A stretch of 64,000 nucleotides of DNA from Sphingomonas glacialis (GTDB taxonomy: Bacteria; Pseudomonadota; Alphaproteobacteria; Sphingomonadales; Sphingomonadaceae), in NCBI RefSeq assembly GCF_006439055.1, contig NZ_RCZC01000002.1, positions 402,106 through 466,105 on the forward strand. The letters run 5' to 3'. Below the pieces are notes generated by a model, which saw only the letters and a program-made list of their open reading frames with translations, was not told where the DNA came from and made no database searches. The translations under genes were made by a program, and so were the position numbers. Each line of letters opens with the position of its first letter. Position 1 is the first letter of the stretch. Positions 1 through 7,737 of this stretch are shown here, piece by piece.

Positions 1-611
1 TCGGCGAGCTTGGGGTCATCCTTCAGATAATAGTCGCGATCAGGCAGGCCGAGGCCGCCCTGATAGACGTGGACGATATAGTTTTCGGGAGCCTTGTCGT
101 CCTGCCCGACACCGACGCCGAACAGACCGCCGACGCCACGCTGCTGGAGCTTGGCCATTTCGGTCGCGAGCGCGGTCTTGTCCTTGGCGGCCTGGATCTC
201 GGTGATCCACGGCTGGATCGGCGCGATGCCCTTCGCGTTGACTGCGGCTTCATCCATGAAGCTTGCGTAGAAGTCGCCGATCTTGTTGCCCGGCGTCGCC
301 GTCGCCTTGTCGAGGATGATGCGCGTCCGCTCGAGAGAGCGATCGGAGAGCGCGTTGAACATCCCGTAGGTCGCCTTGTCGTCGGGGATTTGCGTCTTCG
401 CTTCCCACGCACCGCCGGCATATTTCACGAAATCGTCGCCGGGCTTAACCGCTGTATCCATGCCGGCAGTGTCGATACCGAAGCTACCGAGCTCGGCGCC
501 GGTGCTCGCGCTCGGCGCGGCTACCGGTTTCGGCTTGCTGGTCTGCGCGTAGGTTACGCCACCCACCGCGGCCGATGCCAGCAGCGAGAGCGTAAGGAGC
601 GAAAAACGCAT
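1..611 (-). CDS. M13 family metallopeptidase (PepO/neprilysin-like), N-terminal part
   Basis: Only the first 203 codons lie in the window; the gene runs off the left edge. The start is the ATG at 609-611, preceded by AGGAAGGA about ten bases upstream. Residues 1-23 form a Sec signal peptide ending in TYAQ, so the product is exported. The segment GDDFVKYAGGAWE near residue 60 is the typical N-terminal signature of M13 zinc peptidases, and the stretch LPDRDYYL near residue 195 is also family-like. The catalytic HExxH would lie outside the window, so activity cannot be judged. The family is known to cleave short peptides in the periplasm. Confidence 0.88.
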   Translation of the reverse strand, partial: MRFSLLTLSLLASAAVGGVTYAQTSKPKPVAAPSASTGAELGSFGIDTAGMDTAVKPGDDFVKYAGGAWEAKTQIPDDKATYGMFNALSDRSLERTRIILDKATATPGNKIGDFYASFMDEAAVNAKGIAPIQPWITEIQAAKDKTALATEMAKLQQRGVGGLFGVGVGQDDKAPENYIVHVYQGGLGLPDRDYYLKDDPKLA

Positions 612-669
612 ACAAATGTATCCTTCCTGAACAATATTGCTGCGTGTTGTACCGCTATGACACGGGCAG

Positions 670-1257
670 TCAAATCGTTCTTGTCGGCCCTTCGCGATGC
701 GCACGGGCGCGCCATTTGCGCGCGATCCGGAAGCGCCAGACGAGGCTCGCCACGGCATGGCCGGCGATCGACAGGCCGATCGCGAGGATCACCAGCCCGA
801 CGATCGTCGCGGGGCCGCCATGCGACACCAGCCAGTGCAGCCAGCTGGCATTGGCCTGGACATTGCTCGCGATCGGCGCGCCGGGCACGTCGCGGTCGAG
901 CCGCAACACCCAATGGCCGATCTCATACGCGCTCCAGAACAACGGCACGGTAGTGAGCGGATTGTGCAGCAGCGTCGTGCCGACCGCGACCGGCACGTTG
1001 GCGCGCACCGGCAGCGCGGTCAGCGCGGCGAGCGGCATGTGCGCGAACGGGAAGAGGATGCCGGTGAACAGCCCGAGCGCGACGCCGCGTGGGACCGACC
1101 GGCGCGTGAAGCGCCACAGCGACGGCGCGAGGATGCGGTGTGCGACCGGGCGGAGATAGCGATTCGCCTCGATGCTGTCGCGCGTCGGCACATGGCCACG
1201 CGCCCAGCCCGCCGCGCGGGAAACGGGCCCGGAGCGCGGCGCGACGCGGTCAGCCAC
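670..1257 (-). CDS. DUF2062 domain membrane protein
   Basis: A protein of about 195 residues with the DUF2062 hallmark [20 protein letters not shown] near residue 60. Two hydrophobic segments are visible (about 65-90 and 145-170), so it is an inner-membrane protein of unknown function. I chose the GTG at 1257 because it overlaps the smpB stop by 8 nt, which suggests translational coupling. An upstream ATG at 1284 in the same frame would place nine more codons inside smpB. Its frequent position after smpB in alphaproteobacteria is general knowledge; no function follows from it. Confidence 0.8.
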   Translation of the reverse strand: MADRVAPRSGPVSRAAGWARGHVPTRDSIEANRYLRPVAHRILAPSLWRFTRRSVPRGVALGLFTGILFPFAHMPLAALTALPVRANVPVAVGTTLLHNPLTTVPLFWSAYEIGHWVLRLDRDVPGAPIASNVQANASWLHWLVSHGGPATIVGLVILAIGLSIAGHAVASLVWRFRIARKWRARAHREGPTRTI

Positions 1258-1732
1258 GGTCGCGCATGATCCGGCCCTGCTCACGCTTCCAGTCGCGCTC
1301 CTTGATCGAGTCGCGCTTGTCGTGATCCTTCTTGCCCTTGGCGAGCGCGAGCTCGATCTTGGCGCGGCCCTTCGAGTTGAAATAGACCATCAGCGGCACG
1401 AGCGTCATGCCCTCGCGGTTGACCGCGCCGTGCATCTTGTTGATCTCGCGCTCCTTGAGGAGCAGCTTGCGCACCCGCTTAGGTTCGTGATTGTAGCGGT
1501 TGCCATGGCTGAATTCGGGAACGTTCGAATTGATCAGCCAGACCTCGCCGTCCTTCACCTCGGCATAGCTTTCGGCGATCGAGCCGGTGCCCGAGCGCAG
1601 CGACTTCACCTCGGTGCCGGTCAGCGCGATGCCCGCCTCATAGACCGTCTCGATGTAATAATCGTACCGCGCGCGCCGGTTCTCGGCGACGATCTTGGTC
1701 TTTTCGAAGAGTGGGGGTTGGGGACGCGCCAT
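1250..1732 (-). CDS. smpB: SsrA-binding protein SmpB
   Basis: A 160-residue protein with the full SmpB pattern: [14 protein letters not shown] near the N-terminus, [13 protein letters not shown] around residues 32-44, then [10 protein letters not shown] and the basic C-terminal tail ending [12 protein letters not shown]. SmpB binds tmRNA and delivers it to stalled ribosomes. The open frame continues 31 codons upstream, but family alignment and the MARPQPP start place the initiation at 1732. The gene ends inside the start of the DUF2062 gene. It is separated from dapA by a thioesterase gene on the other strand. Confidence 0.97.
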   Translation of the reverse strand: MARPQPPLFEKTKIVAENRRARYDYYIETVYEAGIALTGTEVKSLRSGTGSIAESYAEVKDGEVWLINSNVPEFSHGNRYNHEPKRVRKLLLKEREINKMHGAVNREGMTLVPLMVYFNSKGRAKIELALAKGKKDHDKRDSIKERDWKREQGRIMRDRG

Positions 1733-1884
1733 GGGAGCCGCGATGTAGGCGTTGCCGCGCGGAAACAAAAGCCATCCAGACAATTTAGCCGAGCCGACCG
1801 CGTAAAGCGCGCGCCGAGCGCCCATCTATGGTTAAGATGCAATGGCCGCTCGCGCGATTGCCGGTTTCGATGTAGAGTCTCGCC

Positions 1885-2301
1885 ATGTCCGATCTCGCTG
1901 CCCCCAAATATGCAAGCCACAGCTTTGCGATCGCCATCGATGCGGCCGACATCGATTTCATGGGGCACGTCAACAATGCCTCCTATCTCAAATGGGTACA
2001 GGATGCGGTGGTGAGCCACTGGCAGCGTTTCGCGCCGAGCGAGGCGCTGGCGACGCACGCCTGGGTCGCGCTCAAGCACGAGATCACCTATCGCAAGCCG
2101 ACCTTCCTCGACGACGAGGTGATCGCCACCGTGCTGCTCGAAAAGGTGCAGGGCGCGCGGGCGTTCTACGAGACGGTGATCAAGCGCGGCGAGGATGTGC
2201 TCGCTGAGGTGAAGTCGAGCTGGTGCTGCCTGAATGTTGAGACGATGCGGCCGGCGCGGTTGGCGCAGGGCGTGATCGACCGGTTTTTCGCGAAGGATTG
2301 A
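1885..2301 (+). CDS. Hotdog-fold acyl-CoA thioesterase (YbgC/4HBT family)
   Basis: A 138-residue single-domain protein. The segment DIDFMGHVNNASYLKW around residues 23-38 is the 4HBT/YbgC active-site helix region, with the Asp and His-Val-Asn-Asn pattern intact. Members hydrolyse acyl-CoA or acyl-ACP thioesters in the cytoplasm; the substrate cannot be read from the sequence. It stands alone between smpB and dapA, which both run on the other strand, and is followed directly by a palindromic repeat. ATG 1885 is the only start that gives a normal family length. Confidence 0.85.
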   Translation: MSDLAAPKYASHSFAIAIDAADIDFMGHVNNASYLKWVQDAVVSHWQRFAPSEALATHAWVALKHEITYRKPTFLDDEVIATVLLEKVQGARAFYETVIKRGEDVLAEVKSSWCCLNVETMRPARLAQGVIDRFFAKD

Positions 2302-2317
2302 GGCTTCGCAAGCCCAA

Positions 2318-2418
2318 CCCCTCCCCTTCAGGGGAGGGGTTGGGGTGGGGAGGTGTCCGCAAGCGCTCGTCTCTGCGAGGCTTCCCCCACCCCCTTCCCC
2401 TCCCCTGAAGGGGAGGGG
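2318..2418. repeat. GC-rich palindromic repeat element, copy 1
   Basis: Two inverted arms of about 33 nt (2318-2350 and 2384-2418) flank a 33-nt spacer. Each arm contains its own smaller palindrome (CCCCTCCCC-TTCA-GGGGAGGGG) followed by a TTGGGGTGGGG tail. It lies between the convergent thioesterase and dapA genes and could fold into a cruciform or act as a bidirectional terminator. It belongs to the same architecture family as the elements at 5438, 21037 and 22701. Confidence 0.85.
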
Positions 2419-2428
2419 CAAGAATGAG

Positions 2429-3310
2429 TTAGGCCAGCCCCGCCGCAGCCAGCCCGGCATCGACCGCACGCTGGCTCGCGTCGCTCGGCCAGGTCATCGG
2501 TAGGCGGAGCGCCTTGGGGAAGTCCGGGCGGATCTTGTTGACCGCGTACTTCACCGGGCCAGGCGAGGCGTCGGTGAACAGCGCCACATGCAGCGCGAAC
2601 AGCCGGTCGTGCAGCGCCAGGGCCTCGACATAATCCCCGGCCGCGCAGGCCGCCTGGAACTCGGCGCACAACCGCGGCGCGACGTTTGCCGTCACCGAGA
2701 TGCACCCGATCCCGCCGGTCGCATTGAACGCCAGCGCCATGTCGTCATTGCCCGACAACTGCTCGAACCCTTCGGGGCACGCCGCGCGCTGTGCGGAGAC
2801 GCGCTGGATCACGCCGGTCGCGTCCTTGATGCCGATCACGCTCGGCATGGCGTGCGCGATCCGCGCAACGGTCTCGACCGCGATGTCGGTCACGGTGCGG
2901 CCAGGCACGTTGTAGAGCACGATCGGCAGATCGCACGATCCCGCCACGGCCTCGAAATGGCGGAAGATGCCCTCCTGGTTGGGCCGGTTATAGTAAGGCG
3001 GCACCATCAGCGCCGCGTCCGCGCCCGCGGCCTTGGCCGCCTTGATGTTGTGGATCGCGACGCGCGTGTCGTTCGAGCCCGCGCCCGCCAGCACCGGAAC
3101 GCGGCCCCGCGCCTGGTCCACGCAGACGCCGACGATGTGGAAATGCTCCTCGGCGGTGAGCGTCGCGGCCTCGCCGGTCGTGCCGACCGGGACGAGGCCG
3201 GCCGAGCCCTCGGCAATCTGCCACTCGACGAAATCGCGATAGGCGCGCTCGTCGAAACTGCCGTCAGCGGCGAACGGCGTGACCAACGCCGGGATCGATC
3301 CCGAAAACAT
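2429..3310 (-). CDS. dapA: 4-hydroxy-tetrahydrodipicolinate synthase
   Basis: A 293-residue TIM-barrel enzyme that condenses pyruvate with aspartate semialdehyde in lysine/diaminopimelate synthesis. Visible hallmarks are GTTGEAATLT near residue 44, LYNVPGRT near residue 133 with the proton-relay Tyr, and the Schiff-base Lys in GIKDATG near residue 160. Length is normal. A GGAG ribosome site lies just before ATG 3310. lysA, a later enzyme of the same pathway, is at 59.9 kb of this window but in a separate unit. It diverges from the lytic transglycosylase gene. Confidence 0.97.
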   Translation of the reverse strand: MFSGSIPALVTPFAADGSFDERAYRDFVEWQIAEGSAGLVPVGTTGEAATLTAEEHFHIVGVCVDQARGRVPVLAGAGSNDTRVAIHNIKAAKAAGADAALMVPPYYNRPNQEGIFRHFEAVAGSCDLPIVLYNVPGRTVTDIAVETVARIAHAMPSVIGIKDATGVIQRVSAQRAACPEGFEQLSGNDDMALAFNATGGIGCISVTANVAPRLCAEFQAACAAGDYVEALALHDRLFALHVALFTDASPGPVKYAVNKIRPDFPKALRLPMTWPSDASQRAVDAGLAAAGLA

Positions 3311-3396
3311 ACCGAATTGCTCCTGCGGACGGAATTCCGTCGCATTTCTGGTTTATTGAGCGGGACAAATACGGACCGGAGGCATAGTCTGTCCAC

Positions 3397-5388
3397 ATGA
3401 TTGCATGGCTCATCAAATCCGGCGTTTTACTCATAGGCGTTTCCACCCTCGCCGTCACCTCTGGCGATGCGCAGGACCAGCTCGGCTGGGGCCACGCGAC
3501 GCAGGTGCTGACCGGCACCACCGCCGCCAACACCGCGCTCTCCGCCTCGATCTCCGAGTGGAAATCGCTCCAGCAATCGTCGAGCTACAGCTTCGACAGC
3601 TATGCCCGCTTCCTGCTCGCGCATCCCGGCTGGCCCGGCGAGACCGCGATGCGGCGGATGGCGGAGAAGTCGCTCGACAGCGGCGGCTGGTCGCCCGCGA
3701 CCGTCGTCGCCTTCTTCCGGCGTTTCCCCGCGCTGAGCGGCGCAGGCAAGACGCGCTTCGCCGAAGCGCTTGCAGCGACCGGGCAGCAGGGTGAAGCCGC
3801 CAGCGCGGCGCGCGCGGCCTGGGTCTCGGGAACGCTGTCGAGCGTCGACGAGAGCAAGATCCTCGCCGCTTTTTCGAGCGCGCTGTCGCCGGCCGATCAC
3901 GATGCGCGGATGGACATGCTGCTGTGGCAGGGCGCGACCGCCTCGGCGCAGCGGCAGCTGATGCTGACCAGCCCGGCGCGGCAGAGCGTGTTCGCCGCGC
4001 GGCTCGCCTTCCGCACCAGCGCGCCCGACGCGGGCGACCGGCTGATCGCGACGCAGGCTTATGGCGCGAGCGATCCCGGCTGGATCGCCGACCGGGCGAC
4101 CTGGTATCGCAACACCGGCGCATCGGCCGGCGCGCGCAACGCGCTCGCCCAGCGGCCTGCGCTCGCGGTGGTTCCGGGCAGCGCCGAGCAATGGTTCGAG
4201 GTGCTTCTCACCAACGCGCGCGCGGCGGCGAATGACGGACAGAATTCACTCGCATACGATATCGCGCGCCAGTTGAGTGATGCTTATCCGGCTGGCACCG
4301 ACGTCAGCACACGCCCTTATGGCGAGCGCGACGACTATACGAGCCTCGCCTGGCTCGCGGGGCGCACCGCGCTGAAGCAGCTCGCACGGCCGGGCGATGC
4401 GGTGCCGCTGTTCCTCAGCTATGCCGCCGCCTCGAGGACCCCGACGACGCAATCGAAGGGCTTCTACTGGGCCGGTCGCGCCGCCGAGGCGGCCGGGCGT
4501 CGCGGCGAGGCCAACGGCTATTATGCGCGCGCCGCAGCGTTCCATGACCTGTTCTACGGCCAGCTCGCCGCCGAGCGGATCGGGCAGCCGCTGGTCGCGC
4601 CGGGTGATCCGGTGCTGCGTCCGGTCGATCCCGCGACGCGGTCCGCGTTTTACGGGCGCGAGACGGTACGCGCGGCGCAATATCTCGGCACGGTCGGCAA
4701 TTGGGAGGACCAGACCGCGTTCGTCCGCCAGATCGCGCTCGATGCCAAGAGCGACAGCGACCATGTCCTCTCGACCGAACTGTCGCGCACGCTCGGGCGC
4801 CCCGATCTCGGCGTGATGGTCGGTCGCAGCGCGCTGCAGAACGGGCTCAGCGAATATTCGACCGTCGGCTTCCCCAATGTCCGCGTGCCGGTGGCGAGCC
4901 AGGACGACTGGACGATGATCCATGCGATCGCGCGCCAGGAAAGCCAGTTCGACCGCGCCGCGATCAGCCATGCCGGCGCGCGCGGGCTGATGCAGCTGAT
5001 GCCGGGCACCGCGCGCGATCAGGCGGGCAAGCTCGGCCTCGCCTACAACGCCGCCGCGCTGACCACCGACACCGACTACAACATCATGGTCGGATCGACC
5101 TATTTCCGGCATATCTACGAGCTTTATGGCAGCTATCCGCTGGCAGTGGCGGCGTACAATGCGGGCCCCGGCAATGTGAACAAATGGCTGCGCGCCAATG
5201 GCGACCCGCGCACGCCAGGCGTCGATATGCTCGACTGGATCGAGGCGATCCCGATCTACGAGACGCGCAACTACGTCCAGCGCGTGCTCGAGAATGCGGT
5301 GGTCTACGATCTGATGAACCCGGCGCGCTCGCGGTCTTCTGGAAACAATCGGATCAGCTGGTATCTCGGGAAGAGCATCCCGGGCTAG
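3397..5388 (+). CDS. Soluble lytic murein transglycosylase (Slt70-like)
   Basis: A 663-residue exported protein. The N-terminus MIAWLIKSGVLLIGVSTLAV is a signal peptide. A long alpha-helical superhelix (about 40-480) precedes the C-terminal SLT lysozyme-like domain (about 500-640). The catalytic Glu sits in ARQESQFD, followed by the family motifs SHAGARGLMQLMPGTA and AVAAYNAGPGNVNKW. It should cut peptidoglycan in the periplasm with formation of 1,6-anhydro ends. The gene diverges from dapA with 86 bp between them. Confidence 0.93.
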   Translation: MIAWLIKSGVLLIGVSTLAVTSGDAQDQLGWGHATQVLTGTTAANTALSASISEWKSLQQSSSYSFDSYARFLLAHPGWPGETAMRRMAEKSLDSGGWSPATVVAFFRRFPALSGAGKTRFAEALAATGQQGEAASAARAAWVSGTLSSVDESKILAAFSSALSPADHDARMDMLLWQGATASAQRQLMLTSPARQSVFAARLAFRTSAPDAGDRLIATQAYGASDPGWIADRATWYRNTGASAGARNALAQRPALAVVPGSAEQWFEVLLTNARAAANDGQNSLAYDIARQLSDAYPAGTDVSTRPYGERDDYTSLAWLAGRTALKQLARPGDAVPLFLSYAAASRTPTTQSKGFYWAGRAAEAAGRRGEANGYYARAAAFHDLFYGQLAAERIGQPLVAPGDPVLRPVDPATRSAFYGRETVRAAQYLGTVGNWEDQTAFVRQIALDAKSDSDHVLSTELSRTLGRPDLGVMVGRSALQNGLSEYSTVGFPNVRVPVASQDDWTMIHAIARQESQFDRAAISHAGARGLMQLMPGTARDQAGKLGLAYNAAALTTDTDYNIMVGSTYFRHIYELYGSYPLAVAAYNAGPGNVNKWLRANGDPRTPGVDMLDWIEAIPIYETRNYVQRVLENAVVYDLMNPARSRSSGNNRISWYLGKSIPG

Positions 5389-5437
5389 GCTATAGTCGCG
5401 AAGCGGTCGCAGTGGGCACGACCGCGTTGGCGCGGTT

Positions 5438-5544
5438 CCTCCCCTCCCTGGAAGGGAGGGGTTGGGGGTGGGTCGCTCTCCGGATCGCACGCCCTCACCC
5501 CACGGGCCGACCCACCCCTACCCCTCCCTTCCAGGGAGGGGAGG
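5438..5544. repeat. GC-rich palindromic repeat element, copy 2
   Basis: Inverted arms 5438-5474 and 5508-5544 around a spacer of about 33 nt. Each arm holds the inner palindrome CCCTCCC-TGGA-AGGGAGGGG followed by TTGGGGGTGGGTCG or its complement. It lies 50 nt after the transglycosylase stop, within the only gene-free stretch longer than 300 bp that lacks an RNA element. Confidence 0.85.
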
Positions 5545-5718
5545 CGCGCGTGGCGGGTGTCCCACGCCATTGTCATGACGCGCGCCACCCCGAAGGAGTG
5601 GTGCACCATCGCCCCGCCCTTTTTCTCTGCGTCCTTGGCGCCTTTGCGCTACGTCGCCGGGTCCAAGTCCGGCTCGCGCGGGGATGACAGCCGACGCCGC
5701 ACATCGGTAGATAGCGCG
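5545..5718. other. Gene-free stretch before greB
   Basis: Beyond the palindromic element the remaining 174 bases show no convincing gene, RNA or repeat. The greB frame stays open back to 5557, but these codons do not match the family. The greB promoter probably lies here, though I see no strong -35/-10 pair. Confidence 0.4.
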
Positions 5719-6225
5719 ATGACCGACCGCCCCAATTATATCACGCCCGCCGGCTATGCCGTGCTCAGCGCCGAATATCGCCAATTGCTCGGCGAGGAGC
5801 GGCCGAAGCTGGTCGACGTCATCTCCTGGGCGGCAGGCAATGGCGATCGTTCGGAGAATGGCGATTACATCTATGGCCGCAAGCGGCTGCGCGAGATCGA
5901 CCGGCGGCTGGGTTTTCTCGCGCGGCGGATGAAGGCTGCCAAGGTGATCGACCCCGCCCAGCAGCCCGATCGCGCCCGCGTGTGGTTCGGGGCGACCGTC
6001 ACGATCGCCGACGAGGACGATAGCGAACGCGTGCTGACGCTGGTCGGCGACGACGAGACCGATGCCGCCGCCGGAAAGATCGGCTGGAACGCGCCGATCG
6101 CGCGGGCGCTACGCGGCGCCGCGGTCGGCGATGTGCGGCGCGTGCTGCTGCCGGCGGGCGAGCGCGAGTATGAAGTCATGGCGATCACCTACCCGGCAAC
6201 CGAGCGTTTCACCCCCGGCGATTGA
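5719..6225 (+). CDS. greB: Transcription elongation factor GreB
   Basis: A 168-residue Gre factor. The N-terminal coiled coil (about 10-75) carries the acidic tip GDRSENGDYIYGRKRLREIDRR, and the C-terminal FKBP-like domain includes GWNAPIARALRGAAVGD. GreB binds the RNA polymerase secondary channel and stimulates cleavage of backtracked transcripts. The YIYGKxxLREID-type pattern favours GreB over GreA. ATG 5719 gives the usual family length. Confidence 0.92.
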   Translation: MTDRPNYITPAGYAVLSAEYRQLLGEERPKLVDVISWAAGNGDRSENGDYIYGRKRLREIDRRLGFLARRMKAAKVIDPAQQPDRARVWFGATVTIADEDDSERVLTLVGDDETDAAAGKIGWNAPIARALRGAAVGDVRRVLLPAGEREYEVMAITYPATERFTPGD

Positions 6226-6280
6226 CGCTGCGGAGTGCGCCGCACACGGTTGGGCCCTGACCATCAAAGGACCCTTGCCG

Positions 6281-6661
6281 ATGCCAATCCCCGCCCTCTG
6301 GTCGCCGCGCTTGCTCAGCCTGCTGCGGATCATCGTCGGCCTCGGCTTCGTCCAGCATGGCTGCTCCAAATTCTTCGGCATCCCGCCCTTCCCCATGCCG
6401 CTCAATCCCCTCCTGACCGTGGCAGGCGTGCTCGAACTGGGTGGGGGCGCGCTGATCCTAATCGGGCTGTTCACCCGCCCGGTGGCGTTCGTGCTGTCGG
6501 GCATGTCGGCCGCCGCCTATTTCATCGCGCACTTCCCCAAGAGCGTCTTCCCGGCGGCAAACGGTGGCGAGGCGGCGATGCTCTATTGCTTCGTGTTCCT
6601 GTATCTCGCGGCGGCGGGCGCCGGCCCGATCAGCGTGGATGCCCGCCGCTCCAAGATCTGA
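6281..6661 (+). CDS. DoxX family membrane protein
   Basis: A 126-residue protein with four hydrophobic segments. The DoxX pattern is visible as LLRIIVGLGFVQHGCSKFFG near the N-terminus and GVLELGGGALILIGLFTRPVA in the middle. DoxX proteins are inner-membrane proteins of poorly defined, often redox-linked function. The start at ATG 6281 removes an upstream extension that overlaps greB in another frame. A perfect 9-bp stem follows at 6738-6770. Confidence 0.85.
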   Translation: MPIPALWSPRLLSLLRIIVGLGFVQHGCSKFFGIPPFPMPLNPLLTVAGVLELGGGALILIGLFTRPVAFVLSGMSAAAYFIAHFPKSVFPAANGGEAAMLYCFVFLYLAAAGAGPISVDARRSKI

Positions 6662-6737
6662 AGCGCGGGGTGCGATGAACGGCGCGGGCCATGCGATCGA
6701 TGTTCGTGCGTTACGCGATCGACATGGCTATAGCGCC

Positions 6738-6770
6738 GACCCGGCGTGCGCATCTGCCGCGCGCCGGGTC
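6738..6770. other. Stem-loop between doxX-like and acylphosphatase genes
   Basis: GACCCGGCG (6738-6746) pairs perfectly with CGCCGGGTC (6762-6770) around a 15-nt loop. No T-run follows, so it is not a classical intrinsic terminator. It may attenuate read-through or shape the acylphosphatase leader, whose start is 18 nt downstream. Confidence 0.45.
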
Positions 6771-6787
6771 GGGAGCAGTACAAGACA

Positions 6788-7063
6788 ATGACGATGCAAC
6801 GCGTGTTCGTAAGTGGGAAAGTGCAGCGGACGGGTTATCGCGACTGGGCGGTGCGCAAGGCGCAGGAGCTCGGCGTAAAGGGCTGGGTCCGCAACCTGAA
6901 TGACGGCCGGGTCGAATTGCTCGTCGCAGGCGACGAGAGCGCAGTCACCGCGATGGCGGAGGCGTGCCGCCAGGGCTCCGAGCATTCGCGGGTCGAGCAT
7001 GTCGAGGCGCTGCCCGCCGACGAGCGCGCACCAATGGGCTTTACCAAGCGGTTCACGGCGTAA
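6788..7063 (+). CDS. acyP: Acylphosphatase
   Basis: A 91-residue single-domain enzyme hydrolysing acyl phosphates. The family layout is clear: VFVSGKVQ near residue 5, the active-site Arg in GYRDW, and the catalytic Asn in GWVRNLNDGRVEL near residue 40. The phosphate-binding loop reads VQRTGYR instead of the usual VQGVGFR, so two loop residues differ while the Arg is kept. Start is ATG 6788; a second ATG two codons later is equally possible. Confidence 0.88.
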   Translation: MTMQRVFVSGKVQRTGYRDWAVRKAQELGVKGWVRNLNDGRVELLVAGDESAVTAMAEACRQGSEHSRVEHVEALPADERAPMGFTKRFTA

Positions 7064-7140
7064 CACCGCACCTGCGCGGACCTGCGAGCGGCGCCAAATT
7101 CGCACCTGCACTTAACCTGCAGCAGTGTTATTCTGGCGTC

Positions 7141-7713
7141 ATGACGAATGTGTCGCCCCTCAACACCGCGCCGCTCCCGGTCCGGCTGCGGATCGAAGAC
7201 TATCTGCTGCTTCACGAAGCGGGAGCGTTCGCGTCCTACAACCGCACCGAGTTGATCGACGGGGGGGTGTATTTCGTGAACGCACAGCATCGGCCGCACG
7301 CGCTCGCCAAGATCGAGCTGTACGATGCGATCCGCGATGCGCTGCGCTCGATCCAATCGCCGCTGCGTCCGATGGTCGAGGCGAGCATCGCCTTGTCGCC
7401 GCACGACGTGCCCGAGCCCGACATCGTGCTGACCAGCGAACCGCGCGGCGAAGGGCTGGTCCCGCTCGATTCGGTACATCTCGTGATCGAAGTGTCCGAC
7501 ACGACGATGCGCAGCGACATCCGCCGCAAGGTGGCGAGCTATGCGCGCGCGGCGATGCCCGAATATTGGGTGGTCGACGTCAAGGCCCGCACGATCCACC
7601 AGATGTGGGCGCCGTGCCAGGACATCTACACGCAGCGCCGCGCGGTCGTCTTCGGCGATCCGATCATCGCGGTGACGGTCGCCGGGCTGCGGGTCGATAC
7701 GGCGAGCCTGTAA
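7141..7713 (+). CDS. Uma2 family (DUF820) PD-(D/E)xK nuclease-fold protein
   Basis: A 190-residue Uma2/DUF820 protein. Visible are RIEDYLLL near the N-terminus, the core EPDIVL near residue 98 and VIEVSDTT near residue 118, then DIRRKVASYARAAMPEYWVVD; together these supply the Asp, Glu and Lys of a PD-(D/E)xK site. The family is abundant in cyanobacteria and scattered elsewhere, often as accessory genes; its biological role is unresolved. It converges on ettA with 24 bp between stops. Confidence 0.85.
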   Translation: MTNVSPLNTAPLPVRLRIEDYLLLHEAGAFASYNRTELIDGGVYFVNAQHRPHALAKIELYDAIRDALRSIQSPLRPMVEASIALSPHDVPEPDIVLTSEPRGEGLVPLDSVHLVIEVSDTTMRSDIRRKVASYARAAMPEYWVVDVKARTIHQMWAPCQDIYTQRRAVVFGDPIIAVTVAGLRVDTASL

Positions 7714-7737
7714 AGCCCGCCGCACCGGACGCGGGGG

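Noticed and set aside
2315..5550. Direct and inverted repeats considered as a CRISPR array
   Set aside because: Only isolated inverted-arm elements far apart, with no regular repeat-spacer series and no cas genes.
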